Source: a virus
Length of the DNA stretch: 35,222 nt
Direction: 5' to 3' (one strand)
Virus record (IMG/VR): IMGVR_UViG_3300047321_000565
Span: 1 to 35,222 of that record
Positions 23,487-31,106 of the stretch are shown here, piece by piece. Made by a program: the position numbers and the translations under genes. Every line of letters begins with the position of its first letter. Positions within the stretch are counted from its first letter, which is position 1. Below the pieces are notes generated by a model. It worked only from the letters and a program-made list of their open reading frames with translations. It was not told the origin of the DNA and searched no databases.

Positions 23487-25858
23487 TGGCAGACGAGACG
23501 CAAGAGCTATCACCCGTCGTCAATGACAGGCCGCCGCCAGGCCGGGTGCAGCTCGTTAGCCCCTATGACCAGCGCGTGTACACCGTCGATGAAAAGTATA
23601 TCGACACGTACAAGCAGCAGGGCTTTGTGCCGCCCTCCACAGCCCAGGTGCGCAGCGAAAACATTCTGCGCAACTATGAGCACAGCTGGCGCAGCAAAGC
23701 CGCAGCCGTTGGCGAAGGGCTTATCCAAGGCGTTCCGGGCGCTACAACCCTCGCCTCCAAAATTCTGCCGGACCAAACCTTCCAATCGCTGCAGCAGGAC
23801 ACCGCCCTCAATCAGCAGGCACATCCCTATTACAACATTGGCGGCCGTGTCCTAGGCGGCATCGGCACCGTGGCGGCGCTCACAGCCACAGGCGGCGCGG
23901 TAGGCGGGGCCTTGGGCCTGGGCGGCGCAGCTGCAGCTGAGGGCACCCTCGCCGGCGGCGCAGAGCTGGGCTCGGCGTTGCTCGGCGAGACGGGCGCAGC
24001 CGCAGCTGAGGGCTCGACGCTCGGTGCAGAATTTGCCACGCCTTTGGCGGCCGGAGCTGGCGAGCAAGCCGCCACCCTAGGGGCCGAGGGCGCCATCGAC
24101 AGTGCCGGCAACACTTTGAGCACATCGCTTGGCAAAGTCACCGCCCCAAGCTGGGGGCAGGCGGCGGGCAAGGTCGGCAAAAGCATCGCCGAAAATGCGG
24201 CCATCGGCGGCATATTCAAGGTAGGCGAGGGGTCTGACAATACGGCCATGGCGCACGCGCTCGAGCCCAACGGCCAAGAGCATCTGAGCTATGGCTGGAA
24301 GTCAGCGCTCACCGACTTCATCGACGGCGCCGAATCGGGCGCAGCCTGGGGCGCGGGCTTTGAGGGCCTGGGCGCGGCCTTCAAAGGCGCAGCCGCCAAG
24401 CTCGCTCCGTTGGCGCAAAAGCAGCTTGAGCGCGGTCTATTTGACACGCAAAAGCTCAACGAAGCGCTGCAGGGCGTTGCCGACACCAGCATCATGCAGA
24501 CGGTGCGCGAGATGAATTTGACTGAGCTGCCCAAAGAGAAGCTGCAGGGCTCTGTCACCTCGGCCCTCAAAGGCGTCGAGGGGCGTATGAATATTTTTAA
24601 AGACGCCATCCCCGATGCCCGCATGACAGTGCAAGACCACATCGCCACCCAGGGCGAGCTAGACATGCTGCTTGCCGGTTCGTCGTCGGGGCAAAAGTTT
24701 GCCAAGACCTTCGCCGGCAACGAGGCCACCTTCCAAGAGCTGCAGATGTTTCGCCGCAAGCTCTATGATGCTGTGGACTACAGCCGTATGGATCTGCCCG
24801 AAAATCAGGCCTTCGAGGCGGCGGGGCAAGCGGTCAAAAAGTCGATGCTCAAATTGCTCGAGAATGCAGACCCCGGCGTGCAGGCCAATCAGTCGGGCCT
24901 TGCCAACGAATGGAATGCCCTCGACCAGAAATACCACGACCTCAACATCATACAGACGTCGCTTAAAAAGGGCGCAGACAAGTCGAGCCTGCCTTGGCTG
25001 GCTGGTGTTGTCGGCGTCGCAACGGTGGCCAAGCTGGGCGCTGGGGCCGTCGGTGTGCCTGGCGTGGGCACAGCTGTCGCCGGCACCGTGGGCCTGATTA
25101 AATCGGTCGAAGCCTTCAAGCGCTTTGTGACCGATTCCAACCTGGGCGCCATCAACAAAAACCTGGCCAAAGGCTTTGATGCCTCGGCCTCGGGTCTATC
25201 CAAAGCTGTGGAGGGCGGTCTGTATGGCGGCATTGCGGCCTACAGCAAAAAAGACCTGGCCAAAAACTATCAGGCAGCCGCCGCCCAATCGACCGCCTGG
25301 ATGCAGGACCGCGAGCAGGGCGTCGTCAACACCCGCGAGGCGCTTGAGCATTCGGGCGTGCCCTCGAGCATGGCCATGCCCATGGCCACCCTGACGGCGC
25401 AAAAGCAGGATTATCTGGCCCAGGCGATGCCCCGCCCGCCCCGCGTCGCCGCCGACATTGTCACCCATTCGCAGCCCGACCTGCCGGCGCAGAACAAATG
25501 GCTTGGCAAGGTGCGCTCGATGCAAGACCCCAAATACGCCATCGCCCACCCGACGGCCTCAAACCTTGAGGTGCTGCAAAAGTTTTATCCGAGCATCTTA
25601 GAAGACACGCAAAACGCGGTACTCGAGCAGGTGCGCAACAATCCGAGCCTGCCGCTCGATTCCAAGCTGTGGGCCTCGAAGATCCTCGGCCGACCCATCA
25701 CCCCTGCCGCCACCCATATGTTCTACACGGTGCTCACAGCCGCCAGGCAGCAATCTGACCAGGCTGCGGCCCAACAGGGGCAAACTGGCGGCGGCGCACA
25801 AAAACCCGTACAGTCGTCAGGCACTCGCCTCGACGCGCTACAAAACCCACAGGACTAA
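23486..25858 (+). CDS. Large ejection/internal core protein
   Basis: A 790-residue protein. After a polar N-terminus (residues 1-110) it has a Gly/Ala-rich hydrophobic region at roughly residues 125-200 (GIGTVAALTATGGAVGGALG, then LGGAAAAEGTLAGGAELGS). Such regions often insert into membranes. A long helical body follows, including a second Gly/Val/Ala-rich hydrophobic patch near residues 505-540. Size and location suggest the core protein that helps form a channel across the envelope during DNA ejection. No lysozyme domain is visible. Confidence 0.55.
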   Translation: MADETQELSPVVNDRPPPGRVQLVSPYDQRVYTVDEKYIDTYKQQGFVPPSTAQVRSENILRNYEHSWRSKAAAVGEGLIQGVPGATTLASKILPDQTFQSLQQDTALNQQAHPYYNIGGRVLGGIGTVAALTATGGAVGGALGLGGAAAAEGTLAGGAELGSALLGETGAAAAEGSTLGAEFATPLAAGAGEQAATLGAEGAIDSAGNTLSTSLGKVTAPSWGQAAGKVGKSIAENAAIGGIFKVGEGSDNTAMAHALEPNGQEHLSYGWKSALTDFIDGAESGAAWGAGFEGLGAAFKGAAAKLAPLAQKQLERGLFDTQKLNEALQGVADTSIMQTVREMNLTELPKEKLQGSVTSALKGVEGRMNIFKDAIPDARMTVQDHIATQGELDMLLAGSSSGQKFAKTFAGNEATFQELQMFRRKLYDAVDYSRMDLPENQAFEAAGQAVKKSMLKLLENADPGVQANQSGLANEWNALDQKYHDLNIIQTSLKKGADKSSLPWLAGVVGVATVAKLGAGAVGVPGVGTAVAGTVGLIKSVEAFKRFVTDSNLGAINKNLAKGFDASASGLSKAVEGGLYGGIAAYSKKDLAKNYQAAAAQSTAWMQDREQGVVNTREALEHSGVPSSMAMPMATLTAQKQDYLAQAMPRPPRVAADIVTHSQPDLPAQNKWLGKVRSMQDPKYAIAHPTASNLEVLQKFYPSILEDTQNAVLEQVRNNPSLPLDSKLWASKILGRPITPAATHMFYTVLTAARQQSDQAAAQQGQTGGGAQKPVQSSGTRLDALQNPQD

Positions 25859-25861
25859 CCC

Positions 25862-26257
25862 ATGGCCCAGCGTTTTAATGCCGACACCAGTATCCCCGAC
25901 GCCATGGTGGTGCCCACCGCCGCCGCCTCTCAGGGCTATTACTCCGACGCCATTAGTCTTTTGGGCTGCACAAGCGTGTCCATCACCTACTACTCCTCCA
26001 ATGGTGTTGCCGGTACGCTCAACGCACAGGTGACCGATTTTGACACCTTCAATACGACAGGCGGGCTGAGCCCCACGCGTGAGCAGACGTTTAACAATTC
26101 GGGCCAATCGGCCGTAAGCATATCGGGGCCAACTGTGGGCACCTACACGCTGGCATCTTCGTTAAGCGGCGCGAAATGGCTTAGGCTATGGTTTCAATGC
26201 AGCACCGCAGGCAATTTTCGTGCTGCCATCACCCTCAAGGCCAACGTGGCCAGCTAA
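25862..26257 (+). CDS. Small beta-rich probable virion protein
   Basis: A 131-residue protein with strand-turn-strand pattern and many Ser/Thr/Gly/Asn residues (CTSVSITYYSSNGVAGTLNA; GTYTLASSLSGAKWLRLWF). It resembles small beta-sandwich decoration or fibre-tip domains. It starts 3 bases after the preceding stop and is followed by a similar protein. The role is inferred from composition and location. Confidence 0.5.
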   Translation: MAQRFNADTSIPDAMVVPTAAASQGYYSDAISLLGCTSVSITYYSSNGVAGTLNAQVTDFDTFNTTGGLSPTREQTFNNSGQSAVSISGPTVGTYTLASSLSGAKWLRLWFQCSTAGNFRAAITLKANVAS

Positions 26258-26275
26258 CCTCAAAAGGATTTAGAC

Positions 26276-26797
26276 ATGCCTTATCTCAACAGCGGCCTAT
26301 GGTTGGCCGACATCAATACCAAGACCCCCGCAATCAGCCACATCTTGTCCTACAAGGGCGTGATGAGCGCTGCGAACACCACGCAGACACTGACCTTGCC
26401 CAACCCCAACAACAACCCAGGCCAGGTCGTGCCGGTCAGTCCCTCGACCATCTCGGCCAACGTCAGCTCTGAGCCGCAGCAGGGCAAGCGCCTGATTATC
26501 ACGCAGATTGTCGTGCGCGATTGCAACGGCAACTTGTCAGGCTCAGGTGCAACCGCCGGTGGATCTGTCTCGCTCATCGACGTGACACAAAGTAACGCCG
26601 TGCTCGCCACCGTGACCTCAGCCGCCTCGGCGACGCAGCCTGCCATCCAAGTGTCGGCGCAACAGCCGCCCGCCACCGCCGTCGTCATCAACCCCTACGA
26701 CCAGCTGGGCTTTACATACACCGCCCCAACTGGCGCTACCGCAACAGCCACCATTTTCACTGCCGACGTCTTCGGATACTGGCAGCAGGGAGTTTAA
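26276..26797 (+). CDS. Beta-rich probable virion protein
   Basis: A 173-residue protein with alternating strands (GKRLIITQIVVRDCNGNLSG; AVVINPYDQLGFTYTAPTG) and an AAAAGGATTTAGACATG start region that contains a good ribosome binding site. The layout (N-terminal arm, then a beta-sandwich) fits a minor capsid, fibre or adhesin-like virion protein. I recognise no named family. Confidence 0.5.
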   Translation: MPYLNSGLWLADINTKTPAISHILSYKGVMSAANTTQTLTLPNPNNNPGQVVPVSPSTISANVSSEPQQGKRLIITQIVVRDCNGNLSGSGATAGGSVSLIDVTQSNAVLATVTSAASATQPAIQVSAQQPPATAVVINPYDQLGFTYTAPTGATATATIFTADVFGYWQQGV

Positions 26798-26798
26798 C

Positions 26799-27008
26799 AT
26801 GAGCTTCAAGTCTTTTATGCAGGGCCTTAAATCCTCCCCCGCACTAAAAAAAGCAGGGCACGACAGCCTGTCGGCCGTCGAAGCTGCGGGCTCTACATTT
26901 TTTAGCTCACTTGAAAACGCCATCGATACAAGCTCGGCACAGGGCTTGGTCGAAGCCACCATTCTGCATGGCGTGGTTGGCGTCATTACCAAAGCTGAGG
27001 GCAAATAA
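26799..27008 (+). CDS. Small helical protein, unknown function
   Basis: A 69-residue, mostly helical protein (MSFKSFMQGLKSSPALKK; LVEATILHGVVGVITKAEGK) starting one base after the previous stop. Short amphipathic and hydrophobic stretches could be membrane-active, so a holin-like or antiholin-like role is possible but unsupported. The stop overlaps the next ATG as TAATG. Confidence 0.5.
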   Translation: MSFKSFMQGLKSSPALKKAGHDSLSAVEAAGSTFFSSLENAIDTSSAQGLVEATILHGVVGVITKAEGK

Positions 27009-27172
27009 TGGCAGAGCCAAAAACCAAAGTGCCCGCTGTGCCTAAGCGCGGCGTGATGAGCAACAAGGCTACCTCGACCAACACCTCGGGTGCGGTGCGT
27101 GGCAAGACAGCTCAGGCGGACGGGCACAAGGCGGACGTAAACCGTCTCGCCAACGCAATTCCCAAAAAGTAA
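27008..27172 (+). CDS. Small basic protein, unknown function
   Basis: A 54-residue basic, Lys/Arg/Ala/Thr-rich protein from ATG 27008 in a TAATG overlap, ending in KK just before TAA at 27170-27172. Tight coupling to both neighbours and lysine-rich composition suggest a virion accessory protein, possibly DNA-binding. No domain is recognisable. Confidence 0.5.
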   Translation: MAEPKTKVPAVPKRGVMSNKATSTNTSGAVRGKTAQADGHKADVNRLANAIPKK

Positions 27173-27181
27173 GGGTAGAGC

Positions 27182-27652
27182 ATGGCGCTGCAAAACCAAC
27201 GCGCCCTGTATTGGCGCGGCGAAGACTTGGGCTACGGGGGTGGCAACACCCGCGAAAACACCGTCACCATGACGGTGCCTGCTTCGTCGCGCCCAAACCT
27301 GCAGACCATGGTGCTGCGCGGCACGGCAGCCATTCCCTTGCTCTTGTCGAATCCGGCACTGACGAGCATCCTGCCCAATATCCGCTGCGTCGTGAACCGC
27401 AGCCCGCTGTATTACATGACGCTAATTGCAACGTGCGCGCCGTTTGGTTCAGGCGCAGCGCAGACGCTTGTGCACCTGCCCATCCCGCCTTTGCAGACGT
27501 TGTTTTTGCCCAACAACATTGTGATGGATGCAAACACGCAGATCGTCGCCAACAGTACATTTACGGTGCCTGTGCCCGTCGGCAATGTGGCCTCAGTGCT
27601 CATCGCAACATCCACTCAGGCGTTGACGTTCGACGTGTTGCAAGAAAACTAG
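27182..27652 (+). CDS. Beta-rich probable virion protein
   Basis: A 156-residue protein rich in Val, Thr, Pro, Leu and Asn (PNLQTMVLRGTAAIPLLLSN; TQIVANSTFTVPVPVGNVAS). The strand pattern fits a small structural or receptor-associated protein. AAGGG and a GAGC lie near ATG 27182. No family is recognised. Confidence 0.5.
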   Translation: MALQNQRALYWRGEDLGYGGGNTRENTVTMTVPASSRPNLQTMVLRGTAAIPLLLSNPALTSILPNIRCVVNRSPLYYMTLIATCAPFGSGAAQTLVHLPIPPLQTLFLPNNIVMDANTQIVANSTFTVPVPVGNVASVLIATSTQALTFDVLQEN

Positions 27653-27658
27653 GGCGGC

Positions 27659-28090
27659 ATGTCAAAAATTATCACCACGCGCCTCGAGTATGCTGCCTTC
27701 AATGATGCCACGCTATCTTCGACCCCGCCCACCTACCCGCCCCCTCTGGATGTTTACCAGGCGGGCTACGTGGGCACTGCTGCGGACGCCTATGGTATTG
27801 TGCCTGTCAGTAGCACTGGCGCCAGTGTTGCCTTGGGCATTCCCGCTGGCGCTACGTGCATCATCGTGGGCGACGCGGCCAACACGGCCCCCATTGTTTT
27901 GGCGCAGGCGGCCGTGCCAAAAACCCCCGGTGCAACCGCCGCCGCCCTAAACTGGCCTGTGCAGGTTAATCAAATTGTGACGCTGCCTGGCGTGCTGAAT
28001 AACGGGGCCATCACCGTACAGGGCACGACCACCGCAGGCGTGGCGACGACGACTGTCGCCTTTGCATGCATCATTTTGTGGAGCCTGTAA
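27659..28090 (+). CDS. Beta-rich probable virion protein
   Basis: A 143-residue protein with Ala/Val/Pro/Thr-rich strands (GASVALGIPAGATCIIVGDA). It follows the preceding gene by 6 bases. The plan looks similar to the adjacent 156-residue protein, but there is no clear sequence match. The HNH gene follows almost immediately. Confidence 0.5.
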   Translation: MSKIITTRLEYAAFNDATLSSTPPTYPPPLDVYQAGYVGTAADAYGIVPVSSTGASVALGIPAGATCIIVGDAANTAPIVLAQAAVPKTPGATAAALNWPVQVNQIVTLPGVLNNGAITVQGTTTAGVATTTVAFACIILWSL

Positions 28091-28091
28091 G

Positions 28092-28625
28092 ATGGCGAGC
28101 AAGCCAGGTCGCACCTGGGTAATTGACAGGCCAAATTTTCAGCTCGGCGAGCCCGAGATGTGTGACAGGTTTTGGTCTTGTGTCTCTGTGGGGCCGGCCT
28201 CGGAGTGTTGGCTTTGGAAGCGCGGCCGTTCTCCGAAAGGCTACGGCCAATTTGCATATACGCCCGTCAAATACAAGCAAGTCATGCGGCGAGCACACCG
28301 TGTTGCCCTCATGTTATCGGGTCAAATTGTACGTGACCACGATATGGTCTTGCACGCATGCAATAACCCCCCGTGCTGCAATCCAAATCATCTTAGAGTC
28401 GGCACGGCCGAGGACAATTGGGCCGACCGACACGGCAATGGGATGTGCTCGGGCGGGGTCCCACAGGGTTCGGCACATGGCCAAGCCAAATTGACAGAAG
28501 AGGTCGTGCGCAAAATGCGGTTGCGTCACCCAGATGCGACTATTAAGAGCCTTGCCGATAAGTATGGAGTAGGCAGAAGGACGGCTAGCGATGCTATCCG
28601 AGGTGTCACCTGGAAGCACGTTTAG
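28092..28625 (+). CDS. HNH homing endonuclease with C-terminal helix-turn-helix
   Basis: A 177-residue protein of the phage HNH_3 type. It has an N-terminal wrapped domain with CWLWKRGRS near residues 39-47, AHRVALMLSG near 68-77, then the nuclease core VLHACNNPPCCNPNHLRVGT with His88, Cys90, Cys95/96, Asn97 and His100. A GTAEDNWADR motif follows. The C-terminal 40 residues (KLTEEVVRKMRLRHPD; ADKYGVGRRTASDAI) resemble a DNA-binding helix-turn-helix. Such free-standing enzymes cut alleles lacking them and spread by repair. It lies between a virion gene and the transglycosylase, whose start overlaps its 3' end. Confidence 0.8.
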   Translation: MASKPGRTWVIDRPNFQLGEPEMCDRFWSCVSVGPASECWLWKRGRSPKGYGQFAYTPVKYKQVMRRAHRVALMLSGQIVRDHDMVLHACNNPPCCNPNHLRVGTAEDNWADRHGNGMCSGGVPQGSAHGQAKLTEEVVRKMRLRHPDATIKSLADKYGVGRRTASDAIRGVTWKHV

Positions 28626-29085
28626 CATGCTATTTGCGGCGCGCGAGACCATGTATCTGCATATGCTTGCACAAGCCTTCGCCGCGCAGGGGTTGCCGCC
28701 CGAGTGGGGGCCTGCGTTCGCGCGCACCGAATCAAACTTTGAGGCAACAGCACACAGCACAGCAGCAGGCGACGTAAAGCGCGGTGGCAGTTTTGGGCTT
28801 TGCCAAATCAGCTATCTGACGGCCAAAGCGCTCGGCTATACGGGGCTGCCGCAAGGGCTCAACGATCCACAGTGCAACGCAGAGCTGGCCGCCAAGCTGT
28901 GCAAAAAGAACATGACCGATTACCACGTCACGTCTTTGCTCGATGTGGCGGCGCTGTACAACTCGGGCAAACGCTACGCCGCTGCACCCGCCTCGACAAA
29001 GACTGTGTATGTCACAAAGGTCGTGCGTTTTGCTGCCATGTACAAAGTGCGTCTTGCCCAAACCCCGGCGCCTTCCATACCCTGA
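28591..29085 (+). CDS. Lytic transglycosylase (SLT-type endolysin or virion lysin)
   Basis: A peptidoglycan-cleaving enzyme of the soluble lytic transglycosylase fold. It has about 164 residues. Glu47 in FARTESNF is the expected catalytic acid, GLCQIS at 69-74 is the GLMQI-type motif, and ALYNSG at about 118-123 is the AYN-type motif. ATG 28591 (AAGGA at 28578-28582) is preferred. ATG 28627 just after the HNH stop is a shorter option. It is the last rightward gene. Because the start overlaps the HNH gene, insertion of the HNH gene may have changed its N-terminus. Confidence 0.78.
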   Translation: MLSEVSPGSTFSMLFAARETMYLHMLAQAFAAQGLPPEWGPAFARTESNFEATAHSTAAGDVKRGGSFGLCQISYLTAKALGYTGLPQGLNDPQCNAELAAKLCKKNMTDYHVTSLLDVAALYNSGKRYAAAPASTKTVYVTKVVRFAAMYKVRLAQTPAPSIP

Positions 29086-29132
29086 GCATCAACATGGCAA
29101 TCGTTTGGTTACGGCTGCATATGTTTGGCTTG

Positions 29133-29164
29133 GGGTGTCTTCGGTAATTCTGCCGGGGGCACCC
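29133..29164. terminator. Strong hairpin between converging gene blocks
   Basis: A 12-bp stem (29133-29144 with 29153-29164, three G-U wobbles in RNA) and an 8-base loop lie between the last rightward gene (stop 29085) and the last leftward gene (stop 29166). No T-tract follows in either direction. If it terminates transcription it may act with a factor, or it may simply block polymerase collision. Confidence 0.45.
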
Positions 29165-29165
29165 A

Positions 29166-29540
29166 CTACGCCGTCTCGCCGGCCTTCTGCCGCGCCAGGC
29201 GATTCGAGATGGCAATGCTGAGCGTGCTCGCTGCCATGATAAAAGCGCCCACGGCCAAAGCGCCCAGGCAGTATGAGATGCGCACGGGCAATGGAATGCG
29301 CCGGCCCCAGATGCGCGGCACCGTGATGGGCGTCTGCACCGTCATCGGCTGCATGGCGGGCCTAATGTGCTCGAGGGTGTTGGGGCTTAGGGCTGCACCA
29401 TTGATGGCGATGCCTGGCATGGTCACGGGCCGACTAAAGTAATCGCGCTCGCCGAAACGCTCGTCTGGCGTGCGCGGCTCGACAGTGTTGACGACAGCCA
29501 TAAGGCTCGGCAGACGCGGCGGCGAGGGGCGAGTATTCAT
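29166..29540 (-). CDS. Small single-pass membrane protein
   Basis: A protein of about 124 residues from ATG 29540. The N-terminal 90 residues are Pro/Arg/Thr-rich and likely disordered. They are followed by a hydrophobic segment (ISYCLGALAVGAFIMAASTLS) and a short basic tail (RLARQKAGETA). TTG 29579 is a possible longer start that overlaps the preceding stop. It is the last gene of the leftward block and lies next to the convergence hairpin. A lysis or envelope function is possible but not shown. Confidence 0.5.
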   Translation of the reverse strand: MNTRPSPPRLPSLMAVVNTVEPRTPDERFGERDYFSRPVTMPGIAINGAALSPNTLEHIRPAMQPMTVQTPITVPRIWGRRIPLPVRISYCLGALAVGAFIMAASTLSIAISNRLARQKAGETA

Positions 29541-29571
29541 GCCGCAAGGATGCGCCTGCTCTGCGGGCAGC

Positions 29572-29871
29572 TCAATCAAAAAGGTGGGCGATGTGCGCCA
29601 AACCTTTGCGCTCGATCTGGCGGACGCGCTCGCGGCTTACCCCGCAAATCACAGCCACCTCGTCGCGCGTTGCGCCCCCTTCATCGGCGACGTCGAGCGA
29701 GCAGCTGTGCGGCACCTCATGCAGTGCCTCGGTGTCGGCGCCAAAGTTAAACAAAATGCCGCCCTGAGCTTTGACGTCGAGAAACAAATGGTGCCGGCAG
29801 GACACAAAGGGGCATGGCCGCACCCCCTGCACGCATTCGGCGCGCGTGCCGGGGCGCTGCGAATCGCGCAC
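29572..29871 (-). CDS. Sigma-70 region 4-like DNA-binding regulator
   Basis: A protein of at least 99 residues with an N-terminal Cys/His motif RPCPFVSCRHHLFLDV and a C-terminal helix-turn-helix GATRDEVAVICGVSRERVRQ, continuing into IERKGLAHI. This matches sigma-70 region 4.2 (VSRERVRQIE). I recall similar proteins in Myxococcota and related groups, including phages. It probably binds promoter -35 elements or RNA polymerase and redirects transcription. The GTG at 29871 is the first ordinary start, but the frame stays open for 31 codons upstream without ATG, GTG or TTG. See findings. Confidence 0.7.
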   Translation of the reverse strand: MRDSQRPGTRAECVQGVRPCPFVSCRHHLFLDVKAQGGILFNFGADTEALHEVPHSCSLDVADEGGATRDEVAVICGVSRERVRQIERKGLAHIAHLFD

Positions 29872-29951
29872 CTCGGCCTGGGCGCCGGACTTGGCGCTCT
29901 TTGCTGCACGGCGCGTCAGCTCACGAAAGCCGCTTGTGGTTCGGGTCTTGT

Positions 29952-30641
29952 TCAGAAAGGAATGTTATCAGGCATCCCTATGCTATCAAAGACCTCGATG
30001 GGCTCGTTGCCGCGCGCCGCCGTGGGCCGCTTGGCGTAAAAATTCGTGAAGGGGTAGCGCGGCTTTTTTTGGTTGGGCATGCGGCGCAAGTAAAAGCGCG
30101 TGCCGCTGAGCACCTCGACGGCGTCGCCCATCGACAGGCTATGGATATGGTCCACCATGTCGAGGGTTGCCTCACCGATGACCTTCTCGCGGGCCTTGAA
30201 GCCTTCCTTGCTGAGCGGCTGCCCGTCGAAGCCATAGAAGGTTTCGTCTTCTTTGCGCTCATACAAGGCAAAGCGTTCGGGCTCGCACGCGCTAAAGATG
30301 CGCGTGACATCTTGCACGCGGCGCGCGTGTCGTTTGCGCACCATCTCTTGATCGGCCACCTGCATGTCGCTCTCTTGAAACGGCAGCGTTAAGTATTCTG
30401 TGTGTGTGCCGACCTGCGTCTCATCGCTGTCTGTCAAAACACGCAGCTTGAGCATCACTTGCTTGTCGCCAAAGTTATTTTTGTGCAGCGTCGCGTATTG
30501 CACCTCGACCTTGTAGGCTATCTCTTGCTCGAGCGGCATATCGCCTGGCGCCACATAGGGGGCATCTGCGTTGCTTGCGGCCTTTTCAAGCGGCTCGATA
30601 TCGGGGTGATGTTCCATCCACTGCTGGCGAAGGGTATTCAT
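29952..30641 (-). CDS. Single-stranded DNA-binding protein (SSB-like) with DNIPF tail
   Basis: A 229-residue protein. The body has a beta-rich N-terminal half (IAYKVEVQYATLHKNNFGDK; VMLKLRVLTDSDETQVGTH) compatible with an OB fold. The key evidence is the C-terminus: IEVFDSIGMPDNIPF ends almost exactly like the bacterial SSB tip (acidic residues then DDIPF), which docks recombination and replication proteins. It lies next to a Sak4-like ATPase. ATG 30641 overlaps the preceding stop as ATGA. DUF669-type phage SSB-like proteins play this role elsewhere. It probably coats ssDNA during recombination. Confidence 0.68.
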   Translation of the reverse strand: MNTLRQQWMEHHPDIEPLEKAASNADAPYVAPGDMPLEQEIAYKVEVQYATLHKNNFGDKQVMLKLRVLTDSDETQVGTHTEYLTLPFQESDMQVADQEMVRKRHARRVQDVTRIFSACEPERFALYERKEDETFYGFDGQPLSKEGFKAREKVIGEATLDMVDHIHSLSMGDAVEVLSGTRFYLRRMPNQKKPRYPFTNFYAKRPTAARGNEPIEVFDSIGMPDNIPF

Positions 30642-30844
30642 TGCGCGGGCTCCAATACGGGCAATACAGCGTTGAGTGCAGCGATTAGATTGTTGGCGTC
30701 GTCGAGTGTGAAATACAGCTGCGTGTTGTCTGTCTGTCCATACACGACCTCAATGCGCACCTGGCCATTGGGCGTCTCGGACACGACAAGATCTGCCGAC
30801 GTGCCTTCCACAACGACACTTTTAAGATTGCGTGGGTTCGTCAT
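30638..30844 (-). CDS. Small acidic/beta protein, unknown function
   Basis: A 68-residue protein from ATG 30844, with strands (LVVSETPNGQVRIEVVYGQT) and a helix (DDANNLIAALNAVLPVL). Its start region uses A8GG as ribosome binding site, and this lies inside the preceding gene. The stop overlaps the SSB-like gene start. Position in the recombination block suggests an accessory role. No family is recognised. Confidence 0.55.
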   Translation of the reverse strand: MTNPRNLKSVVVEGTSADLVVSETPNGQVRIEVVYGQTDNTQLYFTLDDANNLIAALNAVLPVLEPAQ

Positions 30845-31106
30845 TGGGCACCTTTTTTTTAAGTCTATACAAATCGAGAATCGCTGCTTTAGGCCATTGC
30901 TTGGGCCGCTCGTAGCCCATGGCTTCGCTTATCATCTTTGTAGCAGCAACGAGGCGACGACGTGTTGCGCGTGCCCATAGCTCATTTAAAAGTATGCGGC
31001 CATCGACCACCTGCATGTGCCTTTGACTGCTAATGCTTTCTTCAAGGTCGCAAAGCAGTGTGTGGATCGTTCTGTATGCTTGCTCGAGCTTCTTTTTGTT
31101 GCTCAC
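30822..31106 (-). CDS. Small basic helical protein, unknown function
   Basis: A 94-residue Lys/Arg/Leu-rich protein starting at GTG 31106 in a GTGA overlap with the ATPase gene. It is entirely helical in appearance (KKKLEQAYRTIHTLLCDLEE; ELWARATRRRLVAATKMIS). A run of eight A (30853-30860 on the minus strand) lies near its 3' end. Slippage there would fuse it to the next gene. It may bind DNA or the ATPase. Confidence 0.55.
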   Translation of the reverse strand: MSNKKKLEQAYRTIHTLLCDLEESISSQRHMQVVDGRILLNELWARATRRRLVAATKMISEAMGYERPKQWPKAAILDLYRLKKKVPNDEPTQS

